Shown here: positions 1-3,668 of the stretch, piece after piece
Layout: each line of letters begins with the position of its first letter
Numbering within the stretch: the stretch's first letter is position 1
From: Spirochaetaceae bacterium
Lineage (GTDB): Bacteria; Spirochaetota; Spirochaetia; Treponematales; Treponemataceae
Reading direction: 5' to 3'
DNA: 5,951 nt
Assembly (NCBI GenBank): GCA_031272345.1
Contig: JAISTZ010000050.1
Span: forward strand, 1 to 5,951
Position numbers and translations under genes: made by a program
Notes under the pieces: model-generated
Seen by the model: the letters and a program-made list of their open reading frames with translations, nothing else
What the model was told of the DNA's origin: nothing
Database searches by the model: none

Positions 1-29
1 AAAGGGCGAAAAAAGCCTTATCTTCTCCC

Positions 30-55
30 AAAAAAGATGAGTTTGGCCTCATCTT
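30..55 (-). terminator. Possible intrinsic terminator, minus strand
   Basis: AAGATGAG (34-41) and CTCATCTT (48-55) form a perfect 8-bp stem with a 6-nt loop. Read on the minus strand the stem runs into six T (complement of A30-A35). The stem is A+T-rich, and no minus-strand gene is visible to its right, so its use is uncertain. On the plus strand it lacks a T tract. Confidence 0.3.
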
Positions 56-121
56 CTGTTGTCCGCCTGCCTAAACCAGCAAAAAGAGACTCCCGGGAAT
101 TACTTCCGGGATAGCCCCGTG

Positions 122-203
122 TTACCCTTACCCCTTTTGAACCCGCGAAGGGGTAAATGCGAGGGGTAATTTTTACCCTTACCCCTTACCCCTTACCCCT
201 TTT
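122..203. repeat. TTACCC(C) array with inverted copies; G-quadruplex motif on minus strand
   Basis: TTACCC at 122-127 is followed by TTACCCC at 128-134. A second cluster has TTACCC at 173-178 followed by three exact TTACCCC units at 179-199. Between the clusters lie AAGGGGTAA (148-156) and AGGGGTAA (162-169), which pair with them: TTACCCCTT (128-136) with 148-156 is a perfect 9-bp stem, and 162-169 pairs with 173-180. On the minus strand 173-199 reads as three GGGGTAA units then GGGTAA, four G-tracts with 3-nt loops, which fits the intramolecular G-quadruplex pattern. The array lies about 125 bp upstream of the first gene. Confidence 0.75.
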
Positions 204-325
204 GCATGGCGGGAAACCGGATATTGACGCGGGGCGATAATTCCCCGTGACGCGGGCACGGCGCGGAGCCGGGCACAAGGCGACCGGAGCGGCGTGGAAA
301 CCGCACGGCGGCAAAGGAAAGTGGT

Positions 326-568
326 ATGAAAGACGAACTTGACGAACTTTTGGGCAAACTGGAAGAGGCCATTGCCGGTTACAGAGGGGCAATGAAAGTC
401 TACGAAGCGGACAAGGCCGTTGGAATGGAGGTGCGGAACAATAGAGACATGGACGCAGCCGAATCGTGGTGTTCTTTGCGCGACGCTGCAAAAGACTTTT
501 CCGAGAAGGCGCAGGCGCGCAAAGAGGCGGACGAGGCGGCTTTTTACAAAGAACTGCTGGCGGACTAA
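326..568 (+). CDS. Small helical protein of unknown function
   Basis: An 80-residue protein starts at ATG 326, with AAAGGA about 7 nt upstream as ribosome binding site. It is acidic, highly charged and predicted almost entirely helical. Heptad-like leucines in residues 1-20 (DELDELLGKLEEAI) and an alanine/glutamate/lysine-rich stretch at about 45-75 suggest a coiled coil. It has no signal peptide or membrane segment. I do not recognise the family. It is the first of three same-strand small genes that end at a shared terminator near 1152. A hairpin-capable sequence (575-584 with 619-628, one mismatch) sits in the 94-nt gap before the next gene. Given its neighbour, a phage structural or accessory role is possible but unproven. 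Confidence 0.6.
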   Translation: MKDELDELLGKLEEAIAGYRGAMKVYEADKAVGMEVRNNRDMDAAESWCSLRDAAKDFSEKAQARKEADEAAFYKELLAD

Positions 569-662
569 CGGACTGGCCGCTGCCCGCGCCGTCAATCAAA
601 ACCGCGTGAAACCGCAACGGCAGCCGCCGGGGAATAACACACTTTTTGCATGGGAGGCATTT

Positions 663-941
663 ATGAAGTTTCAGAAAGGACAATCGGGCAACCCGAAGGG
701 GCGACCGAAAACGGGGCGCTGTCTTGCGGACGCGCTGCGGGCGAAAATCGACCCCGCAAAGTATGCGGAAACGCTGGCGCGGCTTGCCTTTGACGAGAGC
801 GAGCCGAGCATGGCGGCCTTGCACGAAATCGCCGACCGCCTGGAGGGGAGGTCTTTCACACAGGCCGACCCCGAACTGCTGGCACGGCTGGACGCGGTAG
901 AGGCGCGACTGCGGGAGGTAGAGAATGAACGCGGCAAGTAG
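663..941 (+). CDS. DUF5681 domain phage-associated protein
   Basis: A 92-residue protein starts at ATG 663, chosen because GGGAGG lies 6-7 nt upstream and because the family motif begins right at the N terminus. Residues 3-16 (FQKGQSGNPKGRPK) are the hallmark of the DUF5681 family, short proteins commonly encoded just before the large terminase gene in phages and prophages. The biochemical role of the family is not established. The basic N terminus could bind nucleic acid. The rest is helical, with a likely coiled coil at about 70-90 (ELLARLDAVEARLREVENER). Its last 17 nt overlap the next gene, so the two are probably translationally coupled. The usual terminase partner is not present downstream. 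Extending the frame upstream to 420 adds unlikely sequence without a ribosome binding site. Confidence 0.8.
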   Translation: MKFQKGQSGNPKGRPKTGRCLADALRAKIDPAKYAETLARLAFDESEPSMAALHEIADRLEGRSFTQADPELLARLDAVEARLREVENERGK

Positions 942-1134
942 ACTGGCGGACTTTGAAAGGCGACTGGGCGCGGCTGCCCCGAAAGCCGACATACGGGCGT
1001 TGCCGGAGGCGGCGCGGGCGGTCTGGGAAATCGCGGGCAAGCCGGAGGCGGCGCTTCGGGAACTGCCTAACAATCGGGCGTTCCTTGCGGCTTGTCTGCG
1101 GCGGATAGAGGCGGACGACCCGCCGACCCTGTAA
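925..1134 (+). CDS. Small protein coupled to the DUF5681 gene
   Basis: A 69-residue protein starts at ATG 925, with GGAGG at 914-918. Its start lies inside the preceding gene (17-nt overlap), which argues for translational coupling and for both being real. It is alanine- and arginine-rich, predicted helical, and contains AARAVWEIAGKPEAALREL in the middle. No cysteine pair, signal peptide or membrane segment of note was seen. I do not recognise the family. Its position between a DUF5681 gene and where a terminase would normally begin suggests a packaging-module accessory protein, by context only. A terminator begins 18 nt after the stop, so this is the last gene of its operon. Confidence 0.6.
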   Translation: MNAASRLADFERRLGAAAPKADIRALPEAARAVWEIAGKPEAALRELPNNRAFLAACLRRIEADDPPTL

Positions 1135-1151
1135 AACAGCGGGCTAACAGA

Positions 1152-1182
1152 GCGCCATAGCGGGGCTGTGGCGCGTCTTTCT
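1152..1182 (+). terminator. Intrinsic terminator of the three-gene operon
   Basis: GCGCCATAGC (1152-1161) pairs with GCTGTGGCGC (1165-1174) over 10 bp with one G-U pair and a GGG loop, followed by a moderately T-rich tail (1176-1182). It starts 18 nt after the stop codon at 1134. The stem is strong; the T tract is interrupted by C. Confidence 0.7.
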
Positions 1183-1254
1183 GGGTGCGGTGATAACCTT
1201 TTTCACGAAAAACGCAAACGGACGCAACCTGGGGCTTCCTAGAGGGCTTGGCGG

Positions 1255-1308
1255 GCATTTTACAGGGCGGGCAAGAAAACACTATACCTATCGCATTTTA
1301 CGGGGCGG
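1255..1308. repeat. Pair of 16-bp direct repeats bracketing a possible promoter
   Basis: GCATTTTACAGGGCGG (1255-1270) and GCATTTTACGGGGCGG (1293-1308) differ at one base and lie 38 bp apart. The first covers the candidate -35 box and the second the expected transcription start of the promoter at 1259-1288. This is the arrangement of a repressor operator pair. Confidence 0.6.
1259..1288 (+). promoter_or_regulatory. Possible sigma-70 promoter for the 1489 gene
   Basis: TTTACA (1259-1264), an 18-nt spacer and TATACC (1283-1288). The -35 matches consensus at 5 of 6 bases and the -10 at 4 of 6. The leader to the gene at 1489 would be about 190 nt and contain the 1369-1398 hairpin. TATGAT at 1349-1354 with TTAAAA 15 nt upstream is an alternative. 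Confidence 0.35.
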
Positions 1309-1368
1309 CTTTTTTGTCAAAAAAAAATTAAAACATACTTTTTGGGTGTATGATAGAACTACAACACT

Positions 1369-1410
1369 CCTTGCATGGCTGGGTATGGCCAGGCAAGGCA
1401 AGGCAAGGCA
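1369..1410 (+). repeat. Long hairpin followed by tandem GGCAA repeats
   Basis: CCTTGC-A-TGGC (1369-1379) pairs with GCCA-G-GCAAGG (1388-1398): ten base pairs with one A-G mismatch and an 8-nt loop. The 3' arm merges into nearly four tandem GGCAA units (1392-1410), then six A. It lies about 80 nt upstream of the 1489 start, so it would be in the leader RNA if transcribed. The TTGCATGGC core recurs elsewhere in the element. Confidence 0.6.
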
Positions 1411-1488
1411 AAAAACCGGAGGCAGGTATGGTGCGGGCTATCCGGCGGCATGGCGTGGGCACCAAATCTTTTGACGAGGAGGTAAAGC

Positions 1489-1731
1489 ATGAACGAATAC
1501 GAAGCTTTGAAAGAGCGGGCGTACAGGTCATATCGGCGCGAGTTTGGCGAATATGCGGCTGAACCGTGCCACAACGACGACCGCTTTTCGGTGCGCTTTG
1601 TCAATGACAAGCAGTATGTCTACTTTGGCAACAACGCAAAATTGCTTGCTTGCTATCGCGTCCGAACGAACGGACGCCTGAACAGGCTAGAACGTGTTCC
1701 GAAAGAAATACGCGGCATTTGGGCTGCGTAA
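1489..1731 (+). CDS. Orphan 80-residue protein of unknown function
   Basis: ATG 1489 follows a strong ribosome binding site, GAGGAGG, ending about 6 nt upstream. The protein has a charged, tyrosine- and arginine-rich helical N terminus (residues 1-22, MNEYEALKERAYRSYRREFG). A likely beta-rich middle follows (about 33-58, SVRFVNDKQYVYFGNNAKLLACYRV has alternating hydrophobic residues), then a basic tail ending in GIWAA. There is no signal peptide or membrane segment. I do not recognise it. It stands alone, with its own terminator 6 nt after the stop, which together with the strong ribosome binding site supports a real, independently expressed element gene. Confidence 0.65.
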   Translation: MNEYEALKERAYRSYRREFGEYAAEPCHNDDRFSVRFVNDKQYVYFGNNAKLLACYRVRTNGRLNRLERVPKEIRGIWAA

Positions 1732-1737
1732 AAACCG

Positions 1738-1773
1738 AGGGCGGCTTTCTATGGGGAGGCCGCCCTTTCTTTT
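1738..1773 (+). terminator. Intrinsic terminator after the 80-residue orphan gene
   Basis: AGGGCGGC (1738-1745) and GCCGCCCT (1759-1766) form a perfect 8-bp G+C-rich stem with a 13-nt loop, followed by TTTCTTTT (1766-1773). It lies directly after the TAA at 1729-1731. Confidence 0.75.
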
Positions 1774-1866
1774 GCCATGCAAAGGGCAAGCCCCCCTCAT
1801 ATCCATTCACACCCCACTTTTTTTACCCGCTTTTGCGGACTTCCTTTTGCATGGCAAAGGCAAAAG
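1769..1866. repeat. Two related hairpin motifs in direct orientation
   Basis: CTTTTGCCATGCAAAGGGCAAG (from about 1769) and CTTTTGCATGGCAAAGGCAAAAG (1844-1866) are near-copies about 75 bp apart. The second can fold as CTTTTGC/GCAAAAG (7 bp) or alternatively TTTGC-atg-GCAAA. The first can fold as TTGCC/GGCAA. Both are followed by runs of C. The TTTTGCATGG core also occurs at about 202, 645 and, as CTTGCATGG, at 1370. Confidence 0.6.
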
Positions 1867-1958
1867 CCCCGTAAGTCTATGTCCTGCCGTGATTTACGGC
1901 TTTCCGCCCAGTAGAGGGCTTATCTATCGGAGGGGTAAAAGGCGGGTAACTCTTGAAA

Positions 1959-1997
1959 GATAAAAACCGATAAAAAGGGACTTGACAAGATAAAAAC
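1959..1997 (+). repeat. Three helically phased GATAAAAA repeats
   Basis: GATAAAAA(C/G) occurs at 1959-1967, 1969-1977 and 1989-1997. The starts are exactly 10 and 20 bp apart, placing the copies on one face of the helix. Copies one and three share a longer context (CTTGA..AAGATAAAAAC). They lie 40-80 bp from the att core and the third overlaps the spacer of the promoter at 1982. Integrase arm sites, a regulator operator or phased A-tract curvature are all possible. Confidence 0.65.
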
Positions 1998-2010
1998 AGG
2001 GCATTATATT
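1982..2010 (+). promoter_or_regulatory. Strong sigma-70 promoter reading toward the att site
   Basis: TTGACA (1982-1987), exactly 17 nt, then TATATT (2005-2010). Predicted start is near 2017, about 20 nt before the tRNA-Lys fragment and about 200 nt before brnT. No gene starts soon after it, so it may express a short RNA containing the tRNA fragment, read on into brnTA, or be the promoter of a tRNA gene whose 5' half is gone. Confidence 0.7.
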
Positions 2011-2037
2011 ATAGGAAGGTGCACTGCTTGGGTGTGT

Positions 2038-2079
2038 CTCTTAATCTGTGGGTCGCAGGTTCGAAGCCTGCATGGCTCA
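2038..2079 (+). pseudogene. 3' fragment of tRNA-Lys(CTT): att scar of the integrated element
   Basis: The fragment begins with a 7-nt anticodon loop CTCTTAA (2038-2044; anticodon CTT at 2040-2042). The 3' anticodon strand TCTGT follows, then variable loop GGGTC, T stem-loop GCAGG-TTCGAAG-CCTGC (2055-2071), acceptor strand ATGGCTC and discriminator A (2079). An intact gene would need ACAGA just upstream of the loop and GAGCCAT about 70 nt upstream. Instead TGTGT precedes the loop and no GAGCCAT is present. Breaking off exactly at the anticodon loop is typical of tyrosine-integrase crossover in tRNA genes. The intact tRNA-Lys should lie at the other end of the element, outside this window. Confidence 0.8.
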
Positions 2080-2178
2080 GTATTTAATCCATTGTGTTGC
2101 AATAGGTTACTAAATAGCCACCGGAAGAAACAGCGCTATGCTTCTTAACCCCTTTTTTCGAGAGAAACACATGAACGC

Positions 2179-2207
2179 TTGACATAGCATCTATTTTGTA
2201 TTACACT
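2179..2207 (+). promoter_or_regulatory. brnTA promoter, positioned for a leaderless transcript
   Basis: TTGACA (2179-2184), a 17-nt spacer and TACACT (2202-2207). The -10 ends 6 nt before the brnT ATG at 2214, so transcription would begin at or within a base or two of the start codon. No Shine-Dalgarno sequence precedes the ATG, which fits. Antitoxins with ribbon-helix-helix domains usually repress their own operon, so the operator probably overlaps this site. Confidence 0.6.
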
Positions 2208-2213
2208 TGAATC

Positions 2214-2534
2214 ATGAAGTTGCCGGGTATCGAATGGGACGCGGTAAAGAACGAGACAAACAAACGGGAACATAACGGACTTGGTTTTGAAGTGGCACAA
2301 TACGTCTTTTCTGACCCCCAGCGCCTCGAGCGGCTTGACCGGAGCGAACATAACGCCTCCGGCGAAGAACGCTGGCAAACGCTCGGCAAAGTCGGACCTG
2401 TTTTCTTTGTGGTCTACACGGAACGCAGGGCGAACAAGCGCATCATATCAGCGAGGGCCGCAGATAAAGCGGAAAGGAGAAGTTACTATGGCTACTACCA
2501 AATCGATGGCAAAGGTTGGACCAAAGCCACCTAA
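2214..2534 (+). CDS. brnT: BrnT family toxin (type II toxin-antitoxin, RNase)
   Basis: A 106-residue protein that matches the BrnT (DUF497) family along its length. It has the N-terminal IEWDAVKNETNKREH (residues 6-20), in family form xEWDxxKxxxNxxKH, then GFEVAQYVFSDP (24-35), EERWQTLGKV (51-60), FFVVYTERR (64-72) and the C-terminal RIISARAADKAERRSYY (76-92). BrnT proteins are small cytoplasmic ribonucleases with a RelE-like fold that inhibit translation and are neutralised by BrnA. All family blocks look intact, so the toxin is probably functional. The last 47 nt overlap brnA, an unusually long overlap giving a C-terminal tail (about 93-106) beyond the conserved block. No ribosome binding site is visible; the start probably works leaderless from the promoter at 2179. 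It sits 134 bp past the att scar. Confidence 0.88.
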   Translation: MKLPGIEWDAVKNETNKREHNGLGFEVAQYVFSDPQRLERLDRSEHNASGEERWQTLGKVGPVFFVVYTERRANKRIISARAADKAERRSYYGYYQIDGKGWTKAT

Positions 2535-2805
2535 AGAGATTATCAAAGCGGCGAAGGATGCGGCGCAGGGGCCTGTCACCTATACCCCTGACTGCCCTGC
2601 GTCAACGCCGGAGGCGCTGCGTGAATTTGCCATGCTCGCGGCGGAACGGAACCGGCGAAACCGGAAGCGGGCAGTTACTATCAGGCTTGTCCCTGATTGC
2701 CTGGAAAAGTACAAGTCACTGGGGAGCGGTTACACCGGAATCATGGCGGATGTACTGAATTACGTGGCCGACAACCCGGAGTTGCTTTCAAAGGCCCGCG
2801 CCTGA
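2488..2805 (+). CDS. brnA: BrnA family antitoxin
   Basis: A 105-residue protein starts at ATG 2488, with AGGAGA at 2475-2480 inside brnT. An in-frame extension upstream is only a shadow of brnT. The C-terminal part (about 61-95, KRAVTIRLVPDCLEKYKSLG followed by GYTGIMADVLNYV) is the ribbon-helix-helix DNA-binding domain of the BrnA/DUF4415 family: beta strand AVTIRL, helix PDCLEKYKSL, and a second helix. The N-terminal half (1-60, lysine/alanine/proline-rich, then a helix at 40-58) would wrap the toxin. It neutralises BrnT and is expected to repress the brnTA promoter as a complex. The gene order toxin then antitoxin is the usual one for this family. The stop at 2803-2805 touches the presumed N-terminal coding sequence of rsmA. 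Confidence 0.85.
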   Translation: MATTKSMAKVGPKPPKEIIKAAKDAAQGPVTYTPDCPASTPEALREFAMLAAERNRRNRKRAVTIRLVPDCLEKYKSLGSGYTGIMADVLNYVADNPELLSKARA

Positions 2806-2822
2806 AAACGTTTTATAACAGT

Positions 2823-3668
2823 GTGACAGAGATCAAACGAATCCTCAACGACCGGGGCCTGGGGATGCGGAAGCAATTCGGACAGAATTTTCTGATACAC
2901 AGCGGAGCCCGGAGGACCCTCCTTTCCGCCCTGGGGGTGACTGCGGGAATGGGGGTGTGGGAGATCGGCCCCGGCCTGGGGGCCATGAGCGCCGAGTTCA
3001 TGGAAGCCGGGGCGGTGGTCACGGCCTTTGAGATTGACCGGGGGTTTTGCGCCCTCCTACGGGAAATCTTCGCCAGGGAAATAGGGGAGGGGGCCCTCAC
3101 CCTGGTGGAAGGGGACGCCCGGAAGACCCTCCCCGCCATGCTCGCCCGGCCGGACATCCCCCGGCCCGAAGGGGTCTTCGGGAACCTGCCCTACAACATC
3201 GCCGCCTCCTTCATCGCGGACACCGCCCTTGGGGACCGCAGATTTCCCAGGGCCCTCTTCACGGTTCAGAAGGAAGTGGCCCGGCGCATGGACGCAAACC
3301 CCGGGGAGAAGGACTATTCGGCCTTCTCCGTCATCTGCCGGTGGGCCTACCTGATGGAGACCGCCGCGGATTTTCCCCCAAGCTTTTTTTGGCCCCAGCC
3401 GGAGGTTGATTCCAGAGCGGTTCTCCTCCAGGCCCGCCCTGATTTTCCCCGGTGCGCGGACCCGGCGCTTTTTTCCCGCATCGTCCACAGGGCCTTTTCC
3501 TCCAGACGGAAGACCATAAAAAACAACCTCGCCCCCCTTTTCGGCGTGGAAACAACGCGGCTTCTTTCGGAAACCGGGATTGACGAAAACCGCCGGGCCG
3601 AGACCCTCGGGGTTGAGGATTTTCTCCGGTTGTCCCAATCGGCCCTTTCGGCTATAATGACCCCATGA
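2823..3668 (+). CDS. rsmA: 16S rRNA (adenine1518/1519-N6) dimethyltransferase RsmA (KsgA)
   Basis: RsmA uses S-adenosylmethionine to dimethylate two adjacent adenines in the 3' hairpin of 16S rRNA, a late small-subunit assembly step. From GTG 2823 the protein has 281 residues, a normal length. Visible motifs: GQNFL (20-24), the SAM-binding EIGPGLG (47-53), the acidic ribose contact FEID (69-72), GDA (97-99) and the catalytic NLPY (121-124). The C-terminal part contains FFWPQPEVDS and RRKTIKNNL, typical of the family. The start is uncertain. GTG 2823 has no ribosome binding site, whereas an in-frame CTG at 2802 overlapping the brnA stop has AAAGG 7 nt upstream. ATG 2865 would remove the family's N-terminal helix. 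Its end overlaps yggS as ATGA. Confidence 0.93.
   Translation: MTEIKRILNDRGLGMRKQFGQNFLIHSGARRTLLSALGVTAGMGVWEIGPGLGAMSAEFMEAGAVVTAFEIDRGFCALLREIFAREIGEGALTLVEGDARKTLPAMLARPDIPRPEGVFGNLPYNIAASFIADTALGDRRFPRALFTVQKEVARRMDANPGEKDYSAFSVICRWAYLMETAADFPPSFFWPQPEVDSRAVLLQARPDFPRCADPALFSRIVHRAFSSRRKTIKNNLAPLFGVETTRLLSETGIDENRRAETLGVEDFLRLSQSALSAIMTP
3630..3658 (+). promoter_or_regulatory. Internal promoter at the end of rsmA, positioned for leaderless yggS
   Basis: TTGTCC (3630-3635), a 17-nt spacer and a perfect TATAAT (3653-3658), lying inside the last codons of rsmA. The -10 ends 6 nt before the yggS ATG at 3665, the same geometry as at brnT. A perfect TATAAT stands out in this G+C-rich coding sequence. 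yggS has no visible Shine-Dalgarno sequence. Confidence 0.55.

Larger units (their letters stand above)
1..325. other. Gene-free, structure-rich stretch
   Basis: No convincing coding region was found. Short open stretches run in from the left edge and stop at 40, 74 and 114; none is recognisable. Contents in order: a hairpin with an 8-bp stem (34-55); a hairpin at 91-111 (TCCCGG, bulged G, AA / TTCCGGGA, loop TTAC); the TTACCCC arrays (122-203); a CGGGG/CCCCG hairpin (230-247) in which TGACGCGGG occurs twice (225-233 and 248-256); then a G+C-rich leader to the start at 326. No clear -35/-10 pair for the 326 operon was found, so its promoter may lie further left. Confidence 0.6.
1135..1488. 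other. Gene-free intergenic region with terminator, repeats and hairpins
   Basis: Reading frames here are low-complexity and not protein-like. The region holds the terminator of the upstream operon (1152-1182), a direct-repeat pair around a possible promoter (1255-1308), a palindrome TTTTTTG-T-CAAAAAA (1310-1324), an A+T-rich possible promoter ending at TATGAT (1349-1354), a strong hairpin (1369-1398), GGCAA repeats (1392-1410) and the ribosome binding site of the 1489 gene. Confidence 0.6.
1..2079. mobile_element. Right-hand part of an integrated prophage-like or integrative element
   Basis: Three observations support this. A 3' tRNA-Lys fragment without its 5' half lies at 2038-2079, as expected at the distal end of an element integrated in a tRNA gene. 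A DUF5681 gene at 663, a family typically found near phage terminase genes, lies inside. The genes here are short, orphan-like and widely spaced by repeat-rich DNA, unlike the tight, visibly more G+C-rich operon after 2800. No integrase, excisionase, portal or terminase is visible, so the class of element (prophage remnant, satellite or integrative element) cannot be decided. The left end is outside the window, because no second copy of the att sequence is present. Confidence 0.6.
1732..2213. other. Gene-free region spanning the element end and att scar
   Basis: No coding region is supported. In order: the terminator (1738-1773); two related hairpin motifs (about 1769-1792 and 1844-1866); small stem-loops CCGC/GCGG (near 1830), GCCGT/ACGGC (1886-1900, followed by TTT) and GCCC/GGGC (1906-1919); GGGGTAA and GGGTAA (1932-1949), inverted relative to the TTACCCC array at 122-199; the phased GATAAAAA repeats (1959-1997); a strong promoter (1982-2010); the tRNA fragment (2038-2079); and an A+T-richer spacer with the brnT promoter (2179-2207). 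Confidence 0.6.

Noticed and set aside
122..203. CRISPR array
   Set aside because: The units are only 7 bp, contiguous and without spacers.
186..1073. Long minus-strand open frame of 295 codons opposite the 326-1134 genes
   Set aside because: It is composition-driven: Arg/Pro/Leu/Cys-rich, no motif, and it lies antisense to genes with good ribosome binding sites and a family match.
1190..1474. Open frame of 94 codons
   Set aside because: Its sequence is translated hairpin and GGCAA repeat, with no ribosome binding site and no family resemblance.
1428..1562. A 44-codon frame with GGAGG before its ATG
   Set aside because: It is Arg-rich without a recognisable feature and overlaps the better supported 1489 gene by 74 nt in another frame. 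A leader peptide cannot be excluded.
2007..2079. A complete tRNA gene
   Set aside because: Only the 3' half pairs. There is no matching acceptor 5' strand, D arm or 5' anticodon strand; TGTGT cannot pair with TCTGT.
2105..2158. Possible terminator near GAAGAAACAGCGCTATGCTTC followed by CCCCTTTTTT
   Set aside because: The stem is only about 4-5 bp with a large loop, too weak to call despite the T run.
2933..2961. G-quadruplex-like pattern on the plus strand in rsmA
   Set aside because: The G-runs are explained by glycine and valine codons of the conserved SAM-binding region in a G+C-rich gene, and one loop is at the 7-nt limit.
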